Source: Dryobates pubescens (lineage: Eukaryota > Chordata > Aves > Piciformes > Picidae). Taken from it: a stretch of 64,000 nucleotides of DNA. Of this stretch, positions 35,206-47,611 are shown piece by piece. Where the stretch lies: the NCBI RefSeq assembly GCF_014839835.1, contig NC_071617.1, positions 41,631,652 to 41,695,651 on the forward strand, given 5' to 3'. A model generated the notes under the pieces. That model had not been told where the DNA came from. It made no database searches and saw only the letters and a program-made list of their open reading frames with translations. How positions within the stretch are numbered: position 1 is the stretch's first letter; every line of letters starts with the position of its first letter. The position numbers and the translations under genes were made by a program.

Positions 35206-38200
35206 GAGAGCTGCTTCCTCCAGTAGCACTTGTTAGTGCTGGAGGAGAGGGACTCTGCAAAGTGATCAGATGCAGAGGACCACTGCAGCAGGCTTCAGTC
35301 CTGCTTGAAGAGAAGCCTGAGCGCTCTGATGCCTCCCACAAGGATGCTTTGTCCTGTGGTTCCTCTGTGCCTGCGCCCAGACCAGCTCATTCCAGTAGGC
35401 AGTTGGGCTCCTTTTGCTTGACAGGGGAGCTCAACAGGGGAGCTGCTGCCTAGAGAGCAAATCCTCCTGCCTGTGAAGCCCTGCCAAGCCTCCTCAGCTG
35501 TCCTCTCTCACAGCCCTAGGTTATGGCAGGTGCTTTGTGCCATGGAGGGGTCGAAGGAGTGTGGCTGGACCCTCAGGGCTTTCTGCATCCCAGACGTTTT
35601 GCAATAACTTTACCGAGTCTATACCAGGCACGTGCCTGCCTTCAGTGGGAAGGGGAAAAAGAAGCTGGTCCAAACTGCCCTGAACATTCACCAGCCCCAG
35701 GGAGAGAAGAGGAAGTTTCTGGGCCCATGGGCAGCAAAGCCTATCCTCGGCAGACTGCAGGGCTTGGCCACACACACCCCTTGCCTTCTCATGCACATCC
35801 TGGGGCTTAAAATAGAAGTGCTGGCTGCAGCCCAGCTCTGCAGCAAGGACTGGTAGAGGAGAAATGCTCCCACCACCCTGTCTCCCCACCACCCCGCACA
35901 GTCCCTGGAGCTGGGGACAAGCAGTGAGGTGGAGGTGGGCACACCAGTATCCTCAGCAGAGAAGCATTTTCGGTGCTTCCCCTGAGCTGGGAGGAAATGC
36001 TGGCGAGGGGTGCTGCCATGCAGGCAGGGGATATGCTTTTGTGTTCCCCGTGTGCCTTCCCACCCTCCATTTGGCTTCCTCGCTCTTGGCTCCAGCACCC
36101 GTTTTCCTGCGGCAGCAAAAGCTCAGCTGTCTGCACTGCCTTAATGGGAAGAGATGAGAGGGATGGCAGTACTTGCCGGGGGGGGGGGGGAGGGGGAGGA
36201 GAGGGGTGCCCTGGGAGGGGGCCACCCCCAGCTGGGCTGGGGTGGAGGCCGAGGCACGGCATTCGTGGCTCCAGCCACACATACCGGCAGAGCAGCTGGT
36301 GGGCCGGCGCCAGTTCATTCCTGAGCAGCTGAGGGGCCCGCTAGAGGGGGCAGTGGGTGCAGGGCGCCCTGCTGAGGGCTCCCCTGCCAATCCATCACGG
36401 GTGGGGGCTTAGCAAGTGTCTCACTATGGCCAAGTTCAGTACAACAGTGTGGTGTGACACGTGCCACCAGAGAGGTACCCCCATCCCAGGGACGATTCTG
36501 GTGCCCAGGGCTGCCCTCCTTGCATGGGCTGTGTTGTCTCCCTTGGGGTGGTTGGCAACCTCCAGCCTACCCTCTCTCCTTTTCGGCGCCGGGGGTCTGG
36601 CCCTGCTACAACTCACTGACGAATCGTGCTTCCAGTTCCTATGGCAGAAGCCACTTCCCTCCCTTCGCTAATCCGCCCGTGCATGCAGCCTCCACCTGCT
36701 GAGCCAGCGGGAGCCGTGCTCAGCCGGCCCCAGCCAGTGCCAGAGCTCTGAAATTCGCTCTGGTTGCAGTCTGCCGGGCAGCAGAGCCTCCACACCCCGG
36801 TCTCGCTGCCGCAGGAAACCCCGACCTTGCTTGGTACCAGGCAGCAAGGAGGCTGCAGACAGCATCAGCTGGCACCAGAACTGCTGAACCCTCAAGGTAA
36901 GGACAAGGTGCAGGCAGAGTGCAGGCGCAGCAGAGAGAGCAGAGCAAGCACTGTCCCTGTTGCGCTTTGTTCCCCTGGGTACCAGGGAGGGGGGCGGCTC
37001 CAAGCCCCCCTCATTTCCGAGCCAAGGACTTGCGCCTTATTTTGGCTGCAGAGCAGCCCTGCTGCAAGGTCGTCCTGCAGTCGGGGGCCTGTGCTGAGCT
37101 CCCGGAGCCATCGCCCACTGTCTTGCTCCTCCACTCCGGGAGTACAGAGGTTTGGGACCCTAATCAGGACCCGAGGCTTTCCTGTCACGCCGCAAGGAGG
37201 TTTCAGAGCCTGGCGGGGGGAGTGAAAGGGGGGAGCAGCAGTGGTAGCGCTGGCTGCCGGGACCCTCCCTTCCTTACCAGGGCAAACCCGCAGCGCGGCG
37301 ATGCTCCCACCTGGGACAGGGTTCCCCGGAGGGCTTAGAGGGCCAGGAAGCGGGGAGGCACTGGGAAAGGCACGGGACAGCCTTGTGCCATGGGGCAGCG
37401 GGGTGACCCCAGCAGCATCCCTCTTCCAGCGAGGAAGAGGGGCTGGGGCAAAGTGGAGTGCGAGGCAGGGTTAGAAGCACCGGCGGCCGTGCACGGCGGC
37501 ACCGGGGCCGTCGCTGGCTGGGACTGAGGGCCGTACTGCACCCGTCTGCCCTGTGTCCTTGACGTGGCAGGCAGCGCGCTAGGACCTGGCGAGCCCCAGG
37601 CGGGCATTGCTGGCAGAGCTCTGCCTGAACCGTGCAGAACTCTGCCCGAACTGCCAGGTTCCTTGCCAGCCGGCAGCACCGCGGGAAGGAGCCTGCCAGC
37701 TCCGGAAAAAGCACATGTAAGAGAGCGTGGCTGTGCCCCGGGGCCACCCCGCGCCGGGCGGGAGCTCCCTGCGCTGCGTCCCAGCGGCGGGGACGCGCCC
37801 GGCCGGAGGGCTGGGGACTGCCGGTTGTAAACAGGGCACGGGGTGAAGGGCTGGCGCTGTTGTGATGGGAGCGGGTGAGTGGGTGCTGGGGCAGAACGGG
37901 CATCCCGGCAGCGCTTTGGGGAAGCCCTGGCACCTGTCCGGTGGCAGTGCAGGGCAGCTGGGGTTGGGGTGCTGCGGAGATGGCAGGCTGTCCGACGGGT
38001 GCTTTGACCCCAGCATGCTCGGTCCTGCGTTCCTGCATGTGGTGAGTGCTGCTGCCTTCCCCTCTTCATACCGTGCCCCCTATGGGGCTGGGCAGGGGAC
38101 CCGTGCTAGGAGATATGGCTGGCACCGGGACAGTGCCATGGGGCAGCAAACACCTCCCTTCCATCCCACCAAATCCCCAGCATCATCCAGCAGGGTATGG

Positions 38201-40070
38201 TATTTAGCTAGCCTGTCTGTGGGGGTGTCACCCCAGGACTGGCGTGGCCACCATTTATTGGCCTCTGTCACATTCTCGTGTCAGTGTTAGCCTCACTGAG
38301 CTCTAGCTCTCTTGCATTCCCATATGTTGCTGTATGGCCCAGGGCGAGCCTGAACAGCAAGTGATGCTGCAGGGGAGTCCTTCCAGTTCCTAGAGGCCCT
38401 GGGACTGTGCTGTACCTCATCTCCCTTTCTGGACTTTTCATGCAGCCCTGTTCATCCTGTAGCTGGGCACTCTCCCATGACCCTGTTTATTTGTAGGCTG
38501 TCTGCTGGGAGTCTGCCTTCTGCCCTTGCTCCTTCTTCCCTAGCCATGGCGTCCCAGCTGCTCATGGCATGATTTGGCCCAGTGCAGAGCTTCCAACTGC
38601 TCCCAGGGCTCGAGGCTTAGCCCAAGGTTTGTTTGCAGGAGCCTGACCTCGTGTGCAGGGCAGAGAGATGAAGGTACAGGCAGCTTAGGGTTCATGGCAT
38701 GGCCCTTGCCCCTGCATCCATGGTGCCTCTCAGGTCAGGGCACTGCCCTGCTGCCCCGATAAGGGTCTTGTGTGAGAGGTGAGAAAGGAGGATTCTTGCC
38801 ACTGCTCCCTGTCCCTGTGCCCTAGTGCTGCTTCAGAGAGGGAGTGAATAGCATAGAGGCTATGGTGAATCAAGAAAGGTAGGGAATGAGAGAAGTTGGC
38901 ATAGCCAGGTAGTAGGAGAAAGTGAGACTCATCTGTCATGCCCCCCAGGCCCACATAGGGAAGGTGAAGGGAGATGCAGTGGAAGAGCATGACCATGTGC
39001 TGTGCTGACCTGCTTGCACTGCATTGACAGTCTCATTCACAGGCATAGAAGGAGCCCCTTATCCTTGACAAGAGCAGCCAGTGCATCCTTGAAGAGAAGC
39101 TGGGTGGCCCTGGGAGCAATGGGATGGGGAATACAGGCAACAGCAGCAAAGCAGCCTGTCCTGAATCAGAATGGGCAGCCTTGATCTGAGCGGCTGGCAG
39201 CAACAAGCCAGTACAGGGCTTAATGGGCAGCCAGACTTTCATGGAGCTCTTTTGCTCCTCAAGAAGCTCAGATTTTTGCAGGGATCTCAGCACCTCCATG
39301 ACTGCTACTCCAAAGCAGAGCCAGAGCCAGCAACAGCACAGCAGCAGCACTGGGCACTGCACAAAGCTCTCCAACTCTGCCTTCCATCCCACGACACAGC
39401 ACTAGTGAAAGCCATGTAAGGCTTTTCCACCTGCTTGCACCAACAGAAGATGACAGATCCTTTGAAAAGAATGAAGAAGGTAGGGTGGTAGGTGATGCCT
39501 GCAGCTTCTCCTTAGGAAGGTCTTTGTGGGAACCCAGCCATTGCTGTTGTCAGGGCTGACTTTTCCCTTCTGTCTTGACAGAAAGGAGATTTACTGGGCA
39601 TGGGTCCCAGTGTTAGCAGACCAGGTTGATTTCCTGGAGACTCTGAATCCCAATCAGCTGAGGACTGAAGTGTCAAATCAGTCTTAGGTCATGAGATCCT
39701 TGGAAGGTAGTGCCAGGAGCCCTCTTCTCCCTGAGGCACTTGGCAGTGGCACAAGGATGCTCCTGGCTGCCTTATAGCCCAGGGCTGTGAGGGAAGTGAG
39801 CTGTCTGAGGAAGTATGCCTTGTGCGTTTCCCCATCCTGTCTTACCCTATCCCACCCCATCCCATCCTATCCTATCCCACCCCATCCTGTCCTGCCCCAT
39901 CCCAGCCCTCAGATGGCCAGTCAGGCCCCCTTTCTCTGTGCTGCAAGCACAACTCCACAGGACAGGTATTGTGTTCAGTGTAATTGACACCGTGTTGTGT
40001 CCTCTTGTGATCGATCCTGGGTGACAGCAGGACCCAGAAATCTGTTTCCTAACGCTCTCTGTGCATGGTA
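35206..40070. other. Non-coding region, GC-rich 36.2-37.9 kb
   Basis: No coding exon recognised. The interval contains a 13-G homopolymer at 36178-36190 and a moderately CpG-rich stretch at about 37100-37850. Good donor-like sites occur at 36896 (CTCAAG then GTAAGG) and 37717. These could mark alternative non-coding first exons of a downstream gene, but nothing confirms it. Confidence 0.4.
39838..39908. repeat. Degenerate CCCAT/CCTAT pentanucleotide repeat
   Basis: About 14 imperfect five-base units (CCCAT, CCTAT, CCTGT variants) in tandem. Confidence 0.8.
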
Positions 40071-40190
40071 TAGAACCATAGAATCCTTTCAGTTGGAGAA
40101 GACCTTTAAGATCAGCAACTCTAGCCATTTTCTAACTCCACCAAGTCTGGCGCTACACCGCATCCCCAAGCACAACATACCTGTGTATGT
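40071..40190 (-). mobile_element. CR1 LINE 3'-end fragment
   Basis: On the + strand it starts with ACCATAGAATCCTTTCAGTTGGAGAAGACC-like sequence, the reverse complement of the CR1 3' terminus. Short, diverged and 5'-truncated. Confidence 0.75.
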
Positions 40191-40449
40191 TACAGGCAAA
40201 TGCTGGCTGGCTTCTTTGCTCTGCCTTCAGACCAGCAACTTGAACTTCTGCCCTTGGACTTCCCTGACTATTGCCTAGCTTTCCTGGCTCTTGCTCATCC
40301 CCAGGCTTTTCTCTGTGGCACAACCCTTGGCTAGCACAGTACAGGTGCCAAGCCCACACTTTGGGGAGCCTGGTCCCATTTTGTGCAGTCAGTTCTCAAT
40401 GACCATGATGCCCACAGCACCCAGCTCCAGCCCACTGCCACCTCTTCCT

Positions 40450-40830
40450 TGCGGTGGGCCTGGGGTCCCAGCGCCCGTGCCCGGAGGGGCACCTTGTGAT
40501 GCTCCCCGGCCAGGAAGAGCCGGAGCTTCTCCCCCCGGCCAGCAGCTCCCCGCAGCCGGGGGTACGCCGTCGCTGTGCTGTCTCTGCTTTCCCACCCTGC
40601 CTGCCTCAGGCCGCGGGGCCACTTAAGCCTGCAGCAGGAGGGCTAAGCCCTTCCCCGTGGGCTCCCCGTGGCCCTGCTCTCCCGGGGGTGGGGGCCGGGG
40701 CGGGGGGTGGCCCGCGGGGAGGGGGGTTGGGGGGGACTGCGGGGGGTTGCGGCCAGCAGGGGGCAGCACCGGTCCGCGCGCCTCGCTGCGCTCAGCCCCA
40801 GTACAGATCCAACGCGGACACCGGCAGAGC
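40450..40830. other. Small GC-rich, CpG-containing island
   Basis: G-run-rich sequence around 40680-40750 with CpG dinucleotides and no supported ORF. It could be a minor regulatory island or simple GC-rich sequence. The G-runs could form quadruplexes. Confidence 0.35.
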
Positions 40831-41722
40831 CCCGCTCGGAGTCATAGAGCTCTGCAGCAGTAGCAGGCAGGTGTTAGAAGCAGATGCTGCCCTCCCAGGG
40901 ACAGTGGAACTCCGCCGGGGTCCCCCCAGCAGCATGAGCACAAGGCACTGCAGGCTCCCGGTCCCTCAACCCCGTGTACGAGGGGTGCAGGACACTCTGA
41001 GGATTTACATCTCTCTCCCCAGGGCTTCCCTCTCCCCAGGCCATGTTAGCACATCTTCTGCCCACTCGTGGACCCTCAGCTTTGCAGAGGGGCTGAGGGA
41101 GGAAGGAAGTCACTTGGGTGATGCCCAGCGTCTGAGCTGCCGGTCATGGGTTTGCCCTGTTTTTCTTCTGAGGTCTCATGGTTGCACTTCGCCGAGTGGC
41201 CTGGGGGCTGCATTCTGGCCTGGGAACCAGCCGAAGCATGACTGGTACAGAGGGGAAACGCTGGCTGGAACAGAGGGGAAACGGTGAATGGCTAGTACTG
41301 TTAAAAGCTGTGAGAAAGAGCCCTCCTGGAGATCTCCCTGGGGGTTATTTGTGAGCATTCAGCCACAGCTCCACTGCCGATTAACCCAAGGGGGAAAGCA
41401 TGATGAGGTTGGCTTAGCTCTCCAAACAGGATTTAGTCAGCTGTGCCAGACGTTTACACAGAGCTGAATTCCTCTGCACCAGCCAGCAGCTGGTCAGGCC
41501 AGGCACAGATCAGGGCCAGCATGATGGTGAGAGCTCCTGGCAATGTGTTTGGAATCCTCATCCTCTGCATGTGGCCATGTGCCATGGTCCCTGTGGTGTT
41601 GATGGCTGCAGAGCCTGTATGGAGAGCAGGCAGGGTGGGCAGCCACTGTCCATGGCTGTACTTCTTGAGAGCCAGAGCCCACTGCCACCAAGGTGTTTCT
41701 GGAAGGCTGATAGGGCTATCCC

Positions 41723-41810
41723 TTGGGGCTAGGATTCAGCCACTCACATTTTTAGATGGTGCTTGGGGCTAGGATTCAGCTGCTTGTCACCTTTTTAGAT
41801 GGTGCTTGGA
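41723..41810. repeat. Short tandem duplication next to a CR1 copy
   Basis: Two roughly 41-47-bp copies share GGGGCTAGGATTCAGC and TTTTTAGATGGTGCTTGG. The second copy abuts the CR1 at 41814. Confidence 0.85.
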
Positions 41811-41813
41811 TAT

Positions 41814-42483
41814 CATAGAATCATAGAATTGTTAGGGTTGGAAAGGACCTCAGGACTTCTAGTTCCAAGCCCTCTGCCATGGGCAGGGACCCCTCACACT
41901 GGATCAGGTTGCTCAGAGCCACATCCAGCCTGGCCTTAAAAGCCTCCAGGGATGGAGCTTCTACCACCTTCCTGGGCAACCTGCTCCAGCATCTCACCAC
42001 CCTCATGGGGAAGAACTTCTTCCTAACATCCAGTCTGAATCTACCCATTTCTATTTTTCTTCCATTCCCCTTAGTCCTATCACTACCTGACACCCCAAAA
42101 AGTCCCTCCCCAGCTTTCTTTTAGGCCCCTTTCAGATACTGGAAGGCCACAATAAGGTCTCCTTGGAGCCTTTTCTCTGGACTGAATAGCCCCAACTCTC
42201 TCAGTCTGCCCTCATAAGAGAAGTGCTTCAGCCCTCTGATCATCCTCATGGCCCTTCTCTGGGCATGTTCCAGCACGTCCAGATCCTTCCTGTAATAGGG
42301 GCTCCAGAACTGGACTCAGTACTCCAGGTGGGGTCTCACCAGAGCAGAGAGGGAGAATCACCTCCCTCGACCTGCTGGCTATGCTTCTCTTGATGCAGCC
42401 CAGGATGTGACTGGCTTTCTGGGCTGCAAGTGCACACTGGTGGCTCATGTTGAGCTTCTCATCCACCAGCACCCTGGGAGCTG
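41814..42483 (-). mobile_element. CR1 LINE, 3' fragment, about 670 bp
   Basis: Begins on the + strand with the duplicated ATCATAGAATCATAGAAT tail and reads backward through the CR1 3' UTR into the reverse-transcriptase end (CATCCACCAGCACCCTGGGA). The minus-strand translation includes [20 protein letters not shown] and [20 protein letters not shown]. 5'-truncated and inactive. Confidence 0.92.
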
Positions 42484-45400
42484 CTGAGAACCTGGCTTCA
42501 CTGGGATATGGATGGGCTTTGTAGGGAGATGGGGAGTGAGCAGGACCACACAGCGGCTTTCACCCGTTTCATCCTGCCAGGTTCCTTCTTTCCCAGCTGA
42601 CCACAGGTTTCCCATGGCATTTTACAAGAGTGGCTGGATGGCAGCCAGCTCCTTCCTCAATGGCTTTGCCCTGTCGTGCCAAGGAGTGGGATGTCCCTCC
42701 GGCACTGCTTCAGTGGGCTGGATGACCTTGACTATAGTGTGGCTCCCTCTGCCCATGCCAGCTCCATCCTCTGCCAAGAACACAAGGCGTGAGACCATGA
42801 CAGGGTGACGCTGGATGCTCTGAGGAATCCATGTCCCAGGGCTGCCACCTCTGAATGCTGCAGGGTATTCCTGCCCACCACTGCGAGGGGTTAACCCTGG
42901 CTCCCCCGGTAAGAGTGGGAGCCTGCACTGTATGTCTTGCATTTACCCAGGTCTCAGCTCAGGCCCTGGCAGGTGGAAACTGCCTGCTCTGGGTGTAATA
43001 TTTCACCCTTGGCCAGGGGCTCTGTGGCTGTCACTCAGTAACTAGCCACTCAGGAACTCTGCATCTAATTGGCATCATTAGAGAGTAAGTGCTTGTAAGA
43101 GCAAGCAAACGGGCAGCTGGAGCTGAGGAGAGGGCAGCAGTGGTGCAGGAAGGGAAGATGGTCAGGGTGCAGGGAGAGAGGTAGAATCATGGGGATGAAG
43201 GAGAGAGGGATTGCTGCGGGAATGATTGCACCCAGGAGGTGGTAGGGATGGGAGACACTCAGCAGTGTCCTGGGCAGAGAGGGCTTGTGTGTCCCCAGCC
43301 TGCCAGCTGGGAGATTCTCTGTTTCACAGATGCTGCTGCCCCGTGAGGCACAAGGCCATCCTCTCCGGCAGTCTGAGAGGGGCTGGTGCTTGACTTGACC
43401 CCAGCACCCATGCCAGCCCCCAGGAGCACTGTGGGTGCCTCAGGCCCCTTGCTGAGCTGCAGCTACCAGGCAGACAATGGGATTTGTTTCTGCTTGCCCA
43501 GCTGGAAAACACCTATGGCCCTGCCACCAGGCTGGAGGTGTTCGGGACCAAGGCCTTTCCCTGCTGTCTCCTCAAGTCATTAGTTCACTGGGGATATGAG
43601 CTTTGGGCGTGGTGGTGTCACCCCATTGCGTGCTGGAGTTACCAGCAAGGGAAGATGCTGAGCATGGGGAGGTGGTGAGATTGGTTAGCAGTAAGTGCCT
43701 CCCTCTGCCTGGCCTCTTCTTGCAGGTTTTTGCCCAAGGCTGCTCTTCTGCTGGCAGTGAGTTTCTGCTGCCCTCAGCCTACTAGTGGAGAAGTCACAGG
43801 CAGCTGCCTGACTTCATCCTGTCAGGTTGAGGGAGGAACCTCATATGAGGAAGCAGAGGGACAGCGGCACACTGGAGATCTGCATGGCTCCCTGCGAGTG
43901 GTGACGTCCACAGCCGGATCTCTGTGCCACGGGCAGAGCTTAGGAGAGTACTGCAGCCTGCTTCTTCCCCACCTCATCCCAGCCAGGCTCGAGCCATCAG
44001 GTAAGCATCACTTCTGCCCTGCCACCTCTCATCTCAAAACACAGGGCGGGGCACCACGGTCCCCAGGGGTAACCGTTAGGAACCCTGTAAGCAATGACTG
44101 GAGAACTCACACCCCAGAAAGTGTCTGTCAGCAGCTCTGCAGCCAGGGCCCTGCTCCAGGGTCAGCCAGGGCCTATGAGGGAACAGCAAAACGAAACTGG
44201 TCCTTGAGACGTTTGCTGATCTCAGCAACAGGCTGAGGTGCTTTGTTGACTACCAAATCACCCAGGATCATTGCAGTTTCATTATAACTGGGTTCCCAGG
44301 AGCCTGTAGTGATTTTTTTCCCCACACTGGCATTTGACAGTGGTCCAGCATCTTCTGTGTTTCCCTCCATGTGACTGATTAAAATGCCCCTTCCCTCCCT
44401 TTCCCAACTCAGCTGTGTTCCACTGCTTTGTCACACGAGCAGGGAATCGGATATGGCTGCTAATCTGCTTGCCACCCCACTCCTGCCTCCCTGTTCTGCC
44501 TCTTAAACACACTGGCTCTCTGTTTCTCTGCTTCGTGGCACTGAGGGCTGGTGCAGAAGCTAAGCTGAGCCACCCGTGCCATCCTCTGGGACAGGGTGAG
44601 CAGCACCTTATGGGGGAAACACTGGCACTGTGGTTCAAGCTTGCAAAAGAAAGGGTGGCTTTGTAATGGAGAAGGGAGCTGGATTCCATGCATCTCCCAG
44701 ACTTCAGCCCTGCTGCAAGCTGACAGCCTCACTGTGCCTCACTTTCCCCTGCCTCTAGCACAGGCACATTTGAGGGAAAGGGAACTCTAATTGCAGAGGA
44801 GGGCTGGTGGGTTAATTAATGTATGGTTGCAAAGTGCTTGCAGATCTCCAAGGAAAACGGCCAACGTGGGTGCCAAGTGTAAAGGATCCTGCAAACACTA
44901 GCTGCCTGCAAATGCTGTCTAGATCCTCAGGCTCTAAGATTCAAATATTGCCCAAGAGGCATGGAAAATATTCCTTCAGCTCATATGATGCATTACCCAC
45001 AGCCTGGAATAAATTTCCTTTCTTCTCTTGCTTTCCAAACCAGCTGTTTGTTTGCTTTCCCCTTTTGGATTTTATTGCTTTAGCCAACGCAGGGGACTGC
45101 TACAGGGAAAGAAAGGGAAAAAAAGGCAGCTTTTGTGAAAGGTTTGGCAGCAAGTGTCTCTGAAGGGAGAGCACTTTGCCTGCTTGCTCTGCCTGTTACA
45201 CGCTGCTTTTGAGCAGAGTGTCCAAACTGGACTCCAGGTGATAGCGTTGCAGTGCCTGTGGCACACATCTGATGCTTCAGAAAGAAAATCAAAGGGCTGG
45301 GCATTCTGAGCCCCATTGGCATGGTGTCTCGGTCCAGAGAGGGAAGGAGACTCAGTTCTTTTGAATATTGCCATGTTGTGAAACTAGAGGCACAACCGAG

Positions 45401-45535
45401 GCCAAAATATCACCAGCCAGGCTATTTATTAACAGAATAAAGTGGATGGATCGGAAGGGGGGAGAGAGAAAAGAGACAGTGAGAGGGAGAATAGGAAAGG
45501 AATTATATTACCACACCCTTCACCCCCCAAGACAG
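42484..45535. other. Non-coding interval, nothing recognised
   Basis: Only short random open frames. An AT-richer block at about 44930-45080 contains TTAATTAA-like and GGAATAAATTTCC sequences and may be a regulatory or merely AT-rich region. Confidence 0.4.
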
Positions 45536-47611
45536 TTTGGGTCTGTGGAGGGAGGGTGCTGCAGCTTTGGCATGGAGGAGATGTTGGGTCTGTGGAAGAA
45601 GGGTGCTGCAGCTTTGGCATGGAGGAGATGTTGGGTCTGTGGAAGAAGGGTGCTGCAGCTTTGGTGTGGAGATGCTGGGTCTGTGGAAGAAGGGTGCTGC
45701 AGCTTTGGTGTGGAGGAGATGTTGGGTCTGTGGAAGAAGGGTGCTGCAGCTTTGGTGTGGAGATGCTGGGTCTGTGGAGGAAGGGTGCTGCAGCTTTGGT
45801 GTGGAGATGTTGGGTCTGTGGAAGAAGGGTGCTGCAGCTTTGGTGTGGAGGAGATGTTGGGTCTGTGGAGGAAGGGTGCTGCAGCTTTGGTGTGGAGGAG
45901 ATGTTGGGTCTGTGGAAGAAGGGTGCTGCAGCTTTGGTGTGGAGATGCTGGGTCTGTGGAAGAAGGGTGCTGCAGCTTTGGTGTGGAGATGTTGGGTCTG
46001 TGGAGGAAGGGTGCTGCAGCTTTGGTGTGGAGATGCTGGGTTTGTGGAGGAAGGGTGCTGCAGCTTTGGTGTGGAGGAGATGTTGGGTCTGTGGAAGAAG
46101 GGTGCTGCAGCTTTGGTGTGGAGATGCTGGGTTTGTGGAGGAAGGGTGCTGCAGCTTTGGTGTGGAGGAGATGTTGGGTCTGTGGAAGAAGGGTGCTGCA
46201 GCTTTGGTGTGGAGGAGATGTTGGGTCTGTGGAAGAAGGGTGCTGCAGCTTTGGTGTGGAGGAGATGTTGGGTCTGTGGAAGAAGGGTGCTGCAGCTTTG
46301 GTGTGGAGGAGATGTTGGGTCTGTGGAAGAAGGGTGCTGCAGCTTTGGCGTGGAGGAGATGTTGGGTCTGTGGAGGAAGGGTGCTGCAGCTTTGGTGTGG
46401 AGATGCTGGGTTTGTGGAGGAAGGGTGCTGCAGCTTTGGTGTGGAGGAGATGTTGGGTCTGTGGAAGAAGGGTGCTGCAGCTTTGGTGTGGAGGAGATGT
46501 TGGGTCTGTGGAAGAAGGGTGCTGCAGCTTTGGTGTGGAGGAGATGTTGGGTCTGTGGAAGAAGGGTGCTGCAGCTTTGGTGTGGAGGAGATGTTGGGTC
46601 TGTGGAGGAAGGGTGCTGCAGCTTTGGTGTGGAGGAGATGTTGGGTCTGTGGAGGAAGGGTGCTGCAGCTTTGGTGTGGAGGAGATGCTGGGTCTGTGGA
46701 AGAAGGGTGCTGCAGCTTTGGTGTGGAGGAGATGTTGGGTCTGTGGAGGAAGGGTGCTGCAGCTTTGGTGTGGAGGAGATGTTGGGTCTGTGGAGGAAGG
46801 GTGCTGCAGCTTTGGTGTGGAGGAGATGTTGGGTCTGTGGAAGAAGGGTGCTGCAGCTTTGGTATGGAGGAGATGTTGGGTCTGTGGAAGAAGGGTGCTG
46901 CAGCTTTGGTGTGGAGGAGATGTTGGGTCTGTGGAAGAAGGGTGCTGCAGCTTTGGTGTGGAGATGCTGGGTCTGTGGAGGAAGGGTGCTGCAGCTTTGG
47001 TGTGGAGGAGATGTTGGGTCTGTGGAGGAAGGGTGCTGCAGCTTTGGTGTGGAGGAGATGTTGGGTCTGTGGAGGAAGGGTGCTGCAGCTTTGGTGTGGA
47101 GGAGATGTTGGGTCTGTGGAGGAAGGGTGCTGCAGCTTTGGTGTGGAGGAGATGCTGGGTCTGTGGAGGAAGGGTGCTGCAGCTTTGGTGTGGAGGAGAT
47201 GTTGGGTCTGTGGAGGAAGGGTGCTGCAGCTTTGGTGTGGAGGAGATGTTGGGTCTGTGGAGGAAGGGTGCTGCAGCTTTGGTATGGAGGAGATGTTGGG
47301 TCTGTGGAAGAAGGGTGCTGCAGCTTTGGTGTGGAGGAGATGTTGGGTCTGTGGAAGAAGGGTGCTGCAGCTTTGGTGTGGAGATGCTGGGTCTGTGGAG
47401 GAAGGGTGCTGCAGCTTTGGTGTGGAGGAGATGTTGGGTCTGTGGAAGAAGGGTGCTGCAGCTTTGGTGTGGAGGAGATGTTGGGTCTGTGGAAGAAGGG
47501 TGCTGCAGCTTTGGTGTGGAGGAGATGTTGGGTCTGTGGAAGAAGGGTGCTGCAGCTTTGGTGTGGAGATGCTGGGTCTGTGGAGGAAGGGTGCTGCAGC
47601 TTTGGTGTGGA
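45536..47611. repeat. 47-bp minisatellite, about 44-45 units
   Basis: Tandem array of a 47-bp unit (TTGGGTCTGTGGAAGAAGGG, then TGCTGCAGCTTTGGTGTGGA, then GGAGATG) with a 44-bp variant lacking one GAG. Variation is limited to a few sites (GAAGAA/GAGGAA, TTGGG/CTGGG, GTGTGG/GCATGG/GTATGG). A 9-unit higher-order period of 420 bp is visible: the sequence from 46861 recurs at 47281. Because 47 is not a multiple of three and the unit has no stop, all three + frames and at least one minus frame are open for over 2 kb. This explains the long ORFs here and gives no evidence of coding. Confidence 0.97.
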
